IMG/VR virus record: IMGVR_UViG_3300044695_008209
Coordinates: 118,778-182,777 of that record
Source of the DNA: a virus
Length of the DNA stretch: 64,000 bases
Strand: one strand, 5' to 3'
Shown here: one piece after another, positions 49,017 to 56,805 of the stretch
How positions within the stretch are numbered: the stretch's first letter is position 1
How the letters are laid out: every line of letters begins with the position of its first letter
Made by a program: the position numbers and the translations under genes
Notes under the pieces: model-generated
What the model was told of the DNA's origin: nothing
Databases searched by the model: none
Seen by the model: only the letters and a program-made list of their open reading frames with translations

Positions 49017-49363
49017 AGGAGTGCCAGCAGCACGTGGTGCATGTTCTCACGAGGCTCACCGGCCTCCAGGCGCCGGCGGACGAGCGAGATCAGTTCCTCC
49101 AGCCCGTCGATAATCTTCCAGCTCAGCCAGTGTCCCCTGGCCTCGTACTCACCGAGCTCCGGCCCGCGCCAGTTCCCCTTCTCGTCCTTCCAGACGAAGA
49201 CGTACTGGTCTCCTGCGACGATCCACTGCTCGCGACGGACCACCGCCGGGTCGCCGACCTGCACGTCGTCCGGAGCTTCCTCGCAGGTGTCGGCGCCGTC
49301 GGACTTGACGAAGAGCACGGCCTTCCAGCCGTCGATGTTGAGTTGATCCATGAAGTCGGTCAT
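49013..49363 (-). CDS. Hypothetical protein, 116 aa
   Basis: First gene after the terminator at 49389. TTTAGGGG precedes ATG 49363. The sequence is mixed, Trp-rich (WKAVLFVKSDGAD, WIVAGDQYVFVWKDEKGNW) with a helical C-terminus (IDGLEELISLVRRRLE). It overlaps the next gene by ATGA. Unrecognised. Confidence 0.48.
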   Translation of the reverse strand: MTDFMDQLNIDGWKAVLFVKSDGADTCEEAPDDVQVGDPAVVRREQWIVAGDQYVFVWKDEKGNWRGPELGEYEARGHWLSWKIIDGLEELISLVRRRLEAGEPRENMHHVLLALL

Positions 49364-49388
49364 GTAGCCCCTAAAGGAACAAGCGGGA

Positions 49389-49414
49389 GGCCCCCTCTCT
49401 CACGAGAGGGGGCC
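49389..49414 (-). terminator. Hairpin terminator between - strand transcription units
   Basis: GGCCCCCTCTC (49389-49399) and GAGAGGGGGCC (49404-49414) pair perfectly around TCAC, 10 nt after the end of the 139-aa gene. On the - strand the downstream side is C/T-rich without a clear U-run. Confidence 0.7.
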
Positions 49415-49423
49415 CGGTTGATC

Positions 49424-49843
49424 TCAGCCCAGAGACTCGCGGCGCTTCTTCAGCTCCTCGAGCGGCAGCTCCTTCTCCTCGCGGCCCTGGATGAGGGCGT
49501 CGAGGCGGTCGCGCTCCGACTTCGCGGCCGCGGCCACGGTCCTGGCCTTGTTCTCCTCCTGGCGGATCCTCGCGACCTCACGCAGGATGCTGACCTGCAG
49601 GGTCACCTGCACCAACTCCGCCGAGGGCGCGGTCGCGTCGGAGAGGATGCTCTCCCCGCGCAACTTGGTGAGGTCGTTCTGCCGGGCCAGCAGCGGTGCC
49701 CCGATGTTCTCGAGGGAGGGCTTCTTGGGGCTCTCCGCCGTCAGCGGGAGATCCCACAGGTCCTCGATGGTGAGCTGCCCGACGACGCTCGGGAAGCGCA
49801 GCCGCGCGCGGCTGGCCTGCAGGAAGATGTTGTTGATGTCCAT
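49424..49843 (-). CDS. Conserved phage protein, 139 aa
   Basis: From ATG 49843 (GAGGAG about 10 nt upstream); frames extending further upstream overlap the next gene and are not protein-like. The opening INNIFLQASRARLRFPSVVG and LTIEDLWDLPLT are hallmarks of a small conserved phage family of unknown function. A coiled-coil C-terminal half follows (VSILREVARIRQEENKA). It lies 14 nt downstream of the 664-aa gene. Confidence 0.55.
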   Translation of the reverse strand: MDINNIFLQASRARLRFPSVVGQLTIEDLWDLPLTAESPKKPSLENIGAPLLARQNDLTKLRGESILSDATAPSAELVQVTLQVSILREVARIRQEENKARTVAAAAKSERDRLDALIQGREEKELPLEELKKRRESLG

Positions 49844-49857
49844 GGTGATCTCGCTCC

Positions 49858-51852
49858 TCAGAACTGTACGTTGTAGGTACGGGTGGTGCCGTCCTTCTGG
49901 ACGGCGAAGGTGGCGCGTTCGCGCCGGGTGGAAGAGAACCCGATCCCGGAGAGCTGATCGGGCGACGACTCGATCTGGAGCTTGCCGGCGAGGACCTCGA
50001 AGACCTTGCGGTGCTCGTTGAGGTCCGCGCGCAGGTACTCGTTGAAGAAGCCGCGAACCTGGCCCGGGTTGACGCAGCCCCGAAGCACGAAGATGTGGTG
50101 GCGGTTGCCCCGCCGCCTCTCCTCCGGGCCCCAGTGGTTGGGGGACAGCATGACGGTGTCGACCGGCACCATCTGCCCCGCGGCCACGCCCCACTTCTCC
50201 GTGGAGCTCCCCCCTCCGACCATGTGCTTGGCGAACGTGAGGTCGGAGATCTCTCCGCGACGCATCTCGAAGGTGCAGATCTCCACGTTCTCGCTGTGCC
50301 GGAGGGCCTTGGGGTAGGAGAGGTGGCGCACGTCGAGGCCAGAGGCGTACTCGACCTCGAACCCCACGTTCGTGCTCTCCCGCAGGTTGAACTGGTGGAC
50401 CCAGACCCGGTACTTGCCGTCGCGCGGGGTCCTCCAGGACAGGTTCTCCACGGGGGTCCGCGTCGTCCCGCTACCCGCGTTCATGTCGACGTCGAGGATG
50501 CCCATCTTGTTGCCGTAGTAGACGTGCCCGTCGGGGCACTCGCAGTGGATGTCCAGGTCGTCGAAGTTGGACCAGGACAGGGACATGCGGAGCTTGGCGT
50601 CGACGTTTCCGCCGGCGGCCTTGACCCGCTCCCGGATGGAGTCGGTGACGTTGCCGTCGTAGACCCACGCGAAGTCGTTGTCCCACTGGAAGAGCCGGCC
50701 GGTGCTCTCACTCTTGGGCGCCGTGAGGGACACGAAGTTCCCCAGGTGCTCCCGCTCGACGCGGACGCTCACCGTGCCGGCCCCGGGCAGGACCTCCTCG
50801 AAGAACTGCGCCGCGGTGATGTCGACCACCCCCTTGTCGGAGGGCGCACGGCTCCCCCTGACCTCCGACTGCAGCAGGTCAGCCAACCCGTTCTTCATCA
50901 GCGGCCGCACGCCGCGATCGACGAAGAGGACGTCGCTCGGGCTGACGTCGCTGATGACCGCGAACCGGCGGTGCACGGCATCCTCGAGACCGAGTTCCTT
51001 CAGGGTGTCCACCGCCTTGGACACCATCCCCGTCGTGATGGGTGCGGAGCTACGCCGGTAGTTGTGAGGCGCCACCTTCGACTCGAAGCGACCCACCGCC
51101 TGTCCGATCTCCATCCCCTCCGACAGGTCCTGCACCAGGGTACCCACCACGGTGTTCCGGAAGCGAGCGCCGCGCGCGTGGAGGTTGCTCCACACGAAGT
51201 TCGCCCGCGCGGTTGCCGGGAGCGCGTCGTAGCGGCGCTTGAGGTCCGCGAAGTCCCGGACGGCCGGCAGGTGCTCCTCTCCCCGATAGAGGGAGTTGCC
51301 CACGATGAGGTCCTCGACCGTCTCGAGGGCGCGGGGAGTCAGCTCCTCCAGGCCACGCCCCAGGACCTGCCTGATGGCGGCGAACTTCCCCTGCTCCTCA
51401 CCCACGTCCTGCACCACCAGGCGAGAGGGCACCTGCCCGTGGAGGTGGTGCCAGGTGATCGCGGGACCGCCCTCGACCTTCTCCTCGTTCGAGCGGACGC
51501 CGTAGGAGGTCTCCCGGGCACGGTAGACGCGGTCGATGGAACCGCAGCGCACGAACTCGGCCATCCGGTCTGCGACGACTCCGTAGGTGCCCGAGACCTC
51601 GATGTCCCAGACCGTCTGGTAGTTGTTCCCGTTGAGCACAACGACGCCGCCGAGCCCCTTGATGAACTGCCGGCACGCCGCGCAGTCGTGCTCCGTCCGC
51701 TGACGGAAGATGGGGTTGGTCCCTTCCGGGAAGGACGCGAGGTAGGTGGCCCACAGGTCGTCGCGCGTGGCGTCGACGTGGAACACTTCACCGCTCTGGG
51801 TGATCTGATGGAACCGGGCATGTACCAGCCCAGCGAACGTGCGGAAATCCAT
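49858..51852 (-). CDS. Large protein with YfaP-like beta-sandwich, 664 aa
   Basis: ATG 51852 with GAGGTC upstream; the longer frame to 51897 would run through the leader and promoter. N-terminal 330 residues are unrecognised and hold a CAAC pair (about 55-58). Residues about 430-515 read LSWSNFDDLDIHCECPDG, YYGNKMGILDVDMNAGSG, PVENLSW and GKYRVWVHQF, a pattern of the YfaP/DUF2135-like DLD(L/I)H sandwich also found in other large-phage proteins. The C-terminal part includes RRGNRHHIFVLRGCVNPG. Function unknown, but its size and own promoter candidate suggest a significant role. Confidence 0.52.
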   Translation of the reverse strand: MDFRTFAGLVHARFHQITQSGEVFHVDATRDDLWATYLASFPEGTNPIFRQRTEHDCAACRQFIKGLGGVVVLNGNNYQTVWDIEVSGTYGVVADRMAEFVRCGSIDRVYRARETSYGVRSNEEKVEGGPAITWHHLHGQVPSRLVVQDVGEEQGKFAAIRQVLGRGLEELTPRALETVEDLIVGNSLYRGEEHLPAVRDFADLKRRYDALPATARANFVWSNLHARGARFRNTVVGTLVQDLSEGMEIGQAVGRFESKVAPHNYRRSSAPITTGMVSKAVDTLKELGLEDAVHRRFAVISDVSPSDVLFVDRGVRPLMKNGLADLLQSEVRGSRAPSDKGVVDITAAQFFEEVLPGAGTVSVRVEREHLGNFVSLTAPKSESTGRLFQWDNDFAWVYDGNVTDSIRERVKAAGGNVDAKLRMSLSWSNFDDLDIHCECPDGHVYYGNKMGILDVDMNAGSGTTRTPVENLSWRTPRDGKYRVWVHQFNLRESTNVGFEVEYASGLDVRHLSYPKALRHSENVEICTFEMRRGEISDLTFAKHMVGGGSSTEKWGVAAGQMVPVDTVMLSPNHWGPEERRRGNRHHIFVLRGCVNPGQVRGFFNEYLRADLNEHRKVFEVLAGKLQIESSPDQLSGIGFSSTRRERATFAVQKDGTTRTYNVQF

Positions 51853-51898
51853 GTTGACCTCGATGACGAGAGTGATGCTGCCTGTTGACAGCACCACT

Positions 51899-51927
51899 CT
51901 TATGCGAGGAAAGACGCCTGTTTTCTA
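51899..51927 (-). promoter_or_regulatory. CATAAG-class promoter candidate
   Basis: On the - strand TAGAAA, 17 nt, CATAAG followed by AGTGG, 47 nt before ATG 51852. It starts at the stop codon of the Nudix gene, separating two transcription units. Confidence 0.4.
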
Positions 51928-52605
51928 CGACGCTCCGGTACCGTCCATGTAGCGCGCTTCGAGCGCGATCAGGAAGTAGGGGAGGGAGGGGGTCATCTCC
52001 TCTGGCGTGAGCTGCTGGAGCTCGGTGAGGAGCTGCCACCTGTGGCCTCGGTGGGATCGAGGGTCTACCCGGAGCGCCCCCGAGGCCATCACCTCGTAGA
52101 GGGAGACGACGAACCGCCGTCCGTGGGGGTTCGTGAGGACGGGTGTCCGCGTGAGGAGGTTCCCCACGACCGCCTCAACGCCCAGCTCCTCGCGGAGCTC
52201 GCGACGCAGGGCTTCCTCGTGCGTCTGATCCTCCTCGACCTTCCCGCCCGGCATCTCCCACAGCCCGTCGTAGTCCCCGACGCGCTGCGCGGTGAAGAAC
52301 GCCCCTGCAGCGTTCCGCAGGCACCCCGCCACCACCTCGATGACGGGAAGCCGGCTCAGCGCCTGGCGGAGCTCGCTCGCGTGGTGTGCCTCGAGTTCTG
52401 GCAAGAACTTCGCCCAGCACTCGTCGCAGGCGAAGCTCTCTACCACCGACATTTTCACCTGCGTCCCAGGCAGGCTGTAGAGCTTCGTCGGCTCATAGAG
52501 CCGGCTTTTCGCTGGCCGCTTGCAACTGTACGGCGTGCCCAGGCGAGGGCGATGACAGGGATGCTCACCCTGTCCGTCCCACCCACATCGACAAGTTGGG
52601 TTCAT
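51925..52605 (-). CDS. Nudix hydrolase with Cys-rich N-terminus
   Basis: 226 aa from ATG 52605 (ATGA overlap with thyX). Residues 1-63 hold C5, C7, C17, C28 and CDEC (60-63), a probable zinc-binding head. Residues 88-215 are a Nudix fold: IEVVAGCLRN strand, FFTAQRVG, and the box GGKVEEDQTHEEALRRELREE ending LG-V (120-143). The usual first Glu of G-x5-E is Gln127, while the R-E-x-x-E-E core (135-140) is intact. Nudix enzymes cleave nucleoside diphosphates linked to another moiety. Next to ThyX a nucleotide clean-up role is likely; NAD or ADP-ribose substrates are possible. Confidence 0.78.
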   Translation of the reverse strand: MNPTCRCGWDGQGEHPCHRPRLGTPYSCKRPAKSRLYEPTKLYSLPGTQVKMSVVESFACDECWAKFLPELEAHHASELRQALSRLPVIEVVAGCLRNAAGAFFTAQRVGDYDGLWEMPGGKVEEDQTHEEALRRELREELGVEAVVGNLLTRTPVLTNPHGRRFVVSLYEVMASGALRVDPRSHRGHRWQLLTELQQLTPEEMTPSLPYFLIALEARYMDGTGAS

Positions 52606-53510
52606 GCGAGCCTCAGCTTCTTGAGGAAGGCATGGCGGTCGCGGCCGCTGCCCACGCCGTGGCGGTCCAGCATCTCCTCCAGGATGCCCTTCAGGTGCGC
52701 GTCCGGGTCCCGGTTGTCGCTGGCGGACAGGTCGTCCTGGAAGGACTTCCAGTCCTGGACGATGTCGAGGAGCATCGCCATGTCCTGCTTGCTGAAGGTC
52801 ACCGCCTCCAGCTGGAAGTCGGTGAACGCCTCGGCCGTGAGCGGGCACCAGTCCTGCACGATCTTCCAGATCGCCTCTGCGTACTGCCGGACCTCCCACT
52901 GCGCGTGCGGGTCGAGGCGCAACTTGAGCATGTGCAGGAGGTTGTGCAGATCCCACGTGGTCACCCAGTGGGTGTAGGTCGAGACCGGCAGCCCCATGCG
53001 CGCCGTCTCCAGTGCCATCCCCGCCTCGACGAACTGGTGGTAGGTGGCGAAGGCGTCGTCCGCCTCGTCGACCATCTGGTTGCGGAGCTGCACCGCTTCC
53101 TCGAGCGGGAACGGACCCGCACGGCCCTGCTTGTTGTCGGTGGCCTGGTAGCAGATCTGGGACACCGGGGGCGTGTAGTACTCCTCCGGGAGCACCGAGT
53201 ACCGACCCGACACCTCGTTCAGGGACTGCGTCCGGTGGCGCACGAGCTGGCGCGCCACGAAGATGGGCAGCTTGATGTCGAGGGTGATGACCGCCTGCTC
53301 GAAGGGGCTGGTGTGACGGTGTCGCATCAGGTAGCGGAGCAACCCGCGGGTGTCGGACCTCTTCCGTCCGCCCTCGTACGAGAGGCGGGCCACCTGCTCG
53401 ATGCGCTCGTCGCTGCCCATGCAGTCGACGAAGAAGACATGCCCGATCCCGTCGAGCAGCTTCATCTTGTAATCCTGGCCGTACACGTTCCTCAGTCCTT
53501 CGGCGTTCAC
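52602..53510 (-). CDS. thyX: Flavin-dependent thymidylate synthase
   Basis: 302 aa from GTG 53510, overlapping the upstream stop (GTGA) with AGGAG 5 nt before it. The ThyX signature RHRTQSLNEVSGRY (91-104) is complete, preceded by HRHTSPFEQAVITLDI and LPIFVARQLV, which form the FAD and dUMP sites. The C-terminal 80 residues are a longer helical extension than in many ThyX proteins (usually 220-250 aa). The enzyme methylates dUMP to dTMP using FAD and methylene-tetrahydrofolate. It lies in a metabolic stretch with the Nudix gene. Confidence 0.93.
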   Translation of the reverse strand: MNAEGLRNVYGQDYKMKLLDGIGHVFFVDCMGSDERIEQVARLSYEGGRKRSDTRGLLRYLMRHRHTSPFEQAVITLDIKLPIFVARQLVRHRTQSLNEVSGRYSVLPEEYYTPPVSQICYQATDNKQGRAGPFPLEEAVQLRNQMVDEADDAFATYHQFVEAGMALETARMGLPVSTYTHWVTTWDLHNLLHMLKLRLDPHAQWEVRQYAEAIWKIVQDWCPLTAEAFTDFQLEAVTFSKQDMAMLLDIVQDWKSFQDDLSASDNRDPDAHLKGILEEMLDRHGVGSGRDRHAFLKKLRLA

Positions 53511-53815
53511 GGGATCTCCTTGGCCACACAGAGGCGGCGCGGTTCGTTGGGACCCTCGACCACCATGAGGCGGTAGCCGGGGCAGTAGTACATGAAGAGG
53601 TCGTTCAGGATGCCGAAGGCCGAGACCTCGAGCATCCCCTCCTCGCCGCTTCGACACACGACCTTGGCGCCACCGTTCCGCGCGCTCTCCATCTCATCCC
53701 GGAACGTGAGGGCAAGCCCTTCAGCCGCTCCAGCCCCGTCCCGTACCCGATCACGTGTACGGAAGAGGCTCTCGTCCACCTCGTCGGGGATGCTGTCGAG
53801 TTTCTCGAGTTTCAT
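53507..53815 (-). CDS. Hypothetical protein, 102 aa
   Basis: Coupled on both sides (ATGA with the upstream gene, GTGA with thyX). An acidic helical start (LEKLDSIPDEVDESLF) is followed by a compact alpha/beta domain (AKVVCRSGEEGMLEVSAFG, YYCPGYRLMVVEG). No family recognised. Confidence 0.48.
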   Translation of the reverse strand: MKLEKLDSIPDEVDESLFRTRDRVRDGAGAAEGLALTFRDEMESARNGGAKVVCRSGEEGMLEVSAFGILNDLFMYYCPGYRLMVVEGPNEPRRLCVAKEIP

Positions 53816-54000
53816 CGCTTCTTCCTCTGCGCCCTACGGCGCTGTTCTCTGTTCAACGGGGGCGCCGGCACGAGGTCGGCAGGGATTCTCTGCTCCCACG
53901 GGAAGGGAGTCGCGTCGGTGTTGCTGATCGACAGGACGTAGGGCCCGGTCGTGGCGTTGGTGTACGGGAAAGCCGGCTTGTCGCTCACGGTCTCTTCCAT
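53812..54000 (-). CDS. Small protein with basic tail, 62 aa
   Basis: GGAGG 5 nt before ATG 54000. A polar beta-like first part (FPYTNATTGPYVLSISNTDA) and a very basic C-terminus (NREQRRRAQRKKR), which could bind nucleic acid or an acidic partner. ATGA overlap with the next gene. The 99 nt upstream (54001-54099) hold no convincing gene. Confidence 0.45.
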   Translation of the reverse strand: MEETVSDKPAFPYTNATTGPYVLSISNTDATPFPWEQRIPADLVPAPPLNREQRRRAQRKKR

Positions 54001-54099
54001 GCGGCCTCCGCGCGTCGCTTCTTGTTGTCCAGGTACCGAAAAAGGACCTGCACGGGGATGGAGACCACCCCGCGCAGGACCCAGATCAGACAGCCGGGG

Positions 54100-54465
54100 C
54101 TACCCCTCGGCCTTGGCACCACTGCCCCCGCGGAGGAACGCTGCCTGCTGCTGTTGCAGCTCGAAGGCACCAGCCTTCACGGACTCAGTCACGGCACCCA
54201 CCGCCTGGTGGAGCGTAAGCCCGGTGTACCGCATGAGCAGCTGGATGAGCGCCCGCTGCGTGTTGTCGACGAAGACGGCGGCCATCCGGTGCTCCGGGAT
54301 CCCCTTCTCGGGGTTCCCCGTCACGTTGGCGATGATGGGGAGGTCGGAGACGTCGCCGGTGGGGTCGTTGGTGACTGTCCCGAAGAAGAACGTGTCGACC
54401 CCGTGCTTCTCGAAGAGCGCGAGGAGTTCGGTCTGGAACGCGGGGAACTTCTTGGTGGAGATCAT
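54100..54465 (-). CDS. Hypothetical protein, 121 aa
   Basis: ATGA overlap with the VWA gene. Globular alpha/beta (FPAFQTELLALFEKHGVDTF, FFGTVTNDPTGDVSDLPII) followed by helices rich in Gln/Ala (ELQQQQAAFLRGGSG). The tight coupling to the VWA/AAA+ genes suggests it may belong to the same system; no domain is recognised. Confidence 0.48.
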   Translation of the reverse strand: MISTKKFPAFQTELLALFEKHGVDTFFFGTVTNDPTGDVSDLPIIANVTGNPEKGIPEHRMAAVFVDNTQRALIQLLMRYTGLTLHQAVGAVTESVKAGAFELQQQQAAFLRGGSGAKAEG

Positions 54466-56390
54466 GTGCGTGCGAGTCCTTTCTGGATGTGAGCGGCAGC
54501 GAGGATGCGGATGGCCTTGGGCAGCTCGACGGCGACCTCGTCGAACGAGCTGACCATGCCGTACCCACCCACGCCGAACGCGGTGTTGTACTGGATGGTG
54601 GCCTGCTCCACCGTGGTGCTGGTGTGGCGGATGGCCAGGGTGGAGAGGGGGATCTTGTCTGCCCGCATCTCAGAGAGGACTGCGTGCAGGTCCGTGAGGG
54701 GGTTTCCGGTGCTGTTGCGTGCGCGGACGCTGGTCGGCCAGCCGTCCGTCACGAGCATCACCGCGCGCTTCGTGGGTGCCTTCGCGCCCCACTTGTGCGC
54801 GACGTCGAGCGCCTGCACCGTGCAGGTCGACCCGTACCGGATGCCGGACGTCGTGGGCCCGCCGACCTTGTCGAAGATGTAGAGGGCGTCGGAGAACCCC
54901 CACATGAATGCCTTCGACCGGATGGCCTGCACCGCGAAGATGGAGTCCGCCAGCGCCCGCTCGGTCAACGGGAGGGCCTGCCCCATCGTCATCGAGCCGC
55001 TGACGTCGAAGAGGAACAGCAGCTCGAACTTCGCCACCCGCACCGTCTTGTCGTAGAAGGGGCGGTCCAGCTCGCCGGCACCCAGGGCGCCCAGGAACCG
55101 ATCGCTGTTGAAGTCGCCCTCGAAGTCGCGCTTCCGGCGCTTCTGCATGCGCAGTTGCTCGAGGATCCTCCGGTTCTCGTACCCGACCTGGGTGGGACCC
55201 GGGAGCTCGCGCGTGGGGGTCACGTGCCGGATGGGGATTCCGACCTCCTGGGACCACCCCAGGTGCGTCACGGCGTTCGACTCGTCCGGCGTGTCCTGCC
55301 GGCGCATCATCGCCCTCCTGGCCTCCTCCAGGCGGTCCTGGAGGTCGTCCGCGCCCTGGGCCATGATGAGGCCGAAGGGCGTGGTGCCCGACTCGTCCGT
55401 CTCCTTGTCGTCAGCGCTCAGGAGCTTGTCGATGGCGATCATCTGGCGGTGCTGCTTCCGCTCCGCCTTCTCACCCTGGCTGCCCGGCTTCGGGCGCGGC
55501 ACGTTGCCGCCGATCTCGCCCTTGGACTCTCCGTCCGAGGGCGCGTGCGGTCCCGTCCGCGGAACCATGGAGAGGAGGAGCTTGAGCAGGTGCAGCGCCT
55601 GCTGCTTCCGCTCTTCCCGTTGCTGCGCGGGCCCGCTACCACCTCCCTGCGGAGGCGGCGGGTTGTTCGCCACGAGCGCGTCGGAGATCTCTTCGACGAG
55701 CCGGGAGACGATGGCCAGGCACGCGACGCCGTCTACCCCCTCCACCAGGTTCAGCGCGCGCCGCATGGGGCGCCGACAGTCCTGGAAGTTCTGGGGCGCC
55801 TCCGGCGTCTCCACACCGGCGGCGTAGGCCCCGAGGAACGCGAGGAGGTTGACCTTCTTGGTCTCCAGCGACATGTCGTGCTCGCTGATGTCGTGCCACC
55901 GCTGCTGCAGCAGGGCACCGCCACCGCGGTAGATCTGGCTCCACGCCCAACAGCACCGCCAGTCCTCGACGATGTTCCACAGGTGGTGGATTACCTTGAA
56001 GAGGTGCTTCTCGTACGGCAGCGCCTCGTTGGTGCCCAGAGCCGCGCCGGCGGCATTCAGGAGCTTGCTCGCGAGCTTCTCCACGAACTTCTGAGCCATG
56101 ACGACGTCGGTCTCGAACAACCAGTGCGAGAGCTCGTGCTCTGTGACCAGGTACCCCTCGGGGTCCTGGAGCGGCGCCCAGATCGTGCTCGAGCAGTCCG
56201 TCTTCCCTCCCTCCGGGAAGCTGTCGACGAGCTTGATCTCCTTCACGTCGAGGAGGCCCGCGTAGGCGCGGATCAGGTTCTCTGCCCTCTGGCGGATGTA
56301 CTCGGCATCCCCGGTCATGGGACCGAGGTCGAGTTCCGGCCGCTTGCGCGCCGGTGGGGGAGTGGCCCCGAGGCCCTGCGTGGTCATCAT
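54462..56390 (-). CDS. VWA-domain protein with HELSH metallopeptidase-like motif (CobT-like)
   Basis: 642 aa from ATG 56390 (AGGAG 6 nt upstream, ATGA overlap). Residues 83-90 read TEHELSHW, an H-E-x-x-H motif (H85, E86, H89), with HHLWNIVEDWR downstream as a possible third ligand, as in CobT/DUF2201-type proteins. A charged low-complexity middle (about 285-380) follows. The C-terminal VWA domain has the MIDAS sequence DVSGSM (D462, S464, S466) and AVMLVTDGWPTS. VWA proteins of this sort pair with MoxR-type AAA+ ATPases to remodel or load targets. The AAA+ partner is two small genes upstream. Protease activity is not shown. Confidence 0.75.
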   Translation of the reverse strand: MMTTQGLGATPPPARKRPELDLGPMTGDAEYIRQRAENLIRAYAGLLDVKEIKLVDSFPEGGKTDCSSTIWAPLQDPEGYLVTEHELSHWLFETDVVMAQKFVEKLASKLLNAAGAALGTNEALPYEKHLFKVIHHLWNIVEDWRCCWAWSQIYRGGGALLQQRWHDISEHDMSLETKKVNLLAFLGAYAAGVETPEAPQNFQDCRRPMRRALNLVEGVDGVACLAIVSRLVEEISDALVANNPPPPQGGGSGPAQQREERKQQALHLLKLLLSMVPRTGPHAPSDGESKGEIGGNVPRPKPGSQGEKAERKQHRQMIAIDKLLSADDKETDESGTTPFGLIMAQGADDLQDRLEEARRAMMRRQDTPDESNAVTHLGWSQEVGIPIRHVTPTRELPGPTQVGYENRRILEQLRMQKRRKRDFEGDFNSDRFLGALGAGELDRPFYDKTVRVAKFELLFLFDVSGSMTMGQALPLTERALADSIFAVQAIRSKAFMWGFSDALYIFDKVGGPTTSGIRYGSTCTVQALDVAHKWGAKAPTKRAVMLVTDGWPTSVRARNSTGNPLTDLHAVLSEMRADKIPLSTLAIRHTSTTVEQATIQYNTAFGVGGYGMVSSFDEVAVELPKAIRILAAAHIQKGLART

Positions 56391-56581
56391 GCCGACTCCT
56401 GGAGCTCGTTGAAGAGGGTGAAGAAGCGCTCGCGCGCTTCCAGTGGGGAGAGGGGCACGATGGTGTACTCGAGCGCCGGCGGCAGGCTCGCCCACGCGCG
56501 GACGCGCTTCCCCTCCCACGAGGTGTGCGGCATCAGGTCTCGCTTCTCGGTGGCCAGTACCTCATTGTCCGCGAGGTGCAT
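56387..56581 (-). CDS. Small protein between AAA+ and VWA genes, 64 aa
   Basis: ATG 56581 follows the upstream stop directly; ATGA overlap with the VWA gene. Contains a mixed N-terminal part (LADNEVLATEKRDLMPHTSW) and an amphipathic helix (SPLEARERFFTLFNELQ). Unrecognised; probably part of the same unit. Confidence 0.42.
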   Translation of the reverse strand: MHLADNEVLATEKRDLMPHTSWEGKRVRAWASLPPALEYTIVPLSPLEARERFFTLFNELQESA

Positions 56582-56782
56582 CTACTCCTCCTTCTTGGGC
56601 TTGGCTGCGCGGATCGTGCCGGGCTTCCGGATCATCTTCACGCCCACCTGCCCGATGAACCCGCAGGAGCAGATGTAGAACGCCGGTAGGCCGGTCGGGC
56701 CCTCAGAGTGCGAGAGCAGGGTGACCGGCTTCTCGCAGCCAGGGCAGAACGAGCTCTCTTGGACCCGTGCGGTGTACGGCAT
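56582..56782 (-). CDS. Small zinc-ribbon protein, 66 aa
   Basis: CPGC (13-16) and CSCG (39-42) are spaced as in zinc ribbons. The flanks are strand-rich and the end is basic (AAKPKKEE). It lies 23 nt downstream of the AAA+ gene. It could be an adaptor for the AAA+/VWA pair or an unrelated nucleic-acid binder. Confidence 0.5.
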   Translation of the reverse strand: MPYTARVQESSFCPGCEKPVTLLSHSEGPTGLPAFYICSCGFIGQVGVKMIRKPGTIRAAKPKKEE

Positions 56783-56805
56783 CTACGCCCCCTCTCCGTG
56801 GATGA

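Noticed and set aside
50011-51888. Long + strand open frame opposite the 664-aa gene
   Set aside because: Shadow frame; codon position bias and ribosome sites support the - strand gene.
53985-54068. 27-codon frame starting at GTG 54068 on the - strand
   Set aside because: No good ribosome site and it overlaps the next gene; too short to support.
54489-56678. Long + strand open frame opposite the VWA gene
   Set aside because: The - strand frame encodes MIDAS and HELSH motifs; the + frame is low-quality complement.
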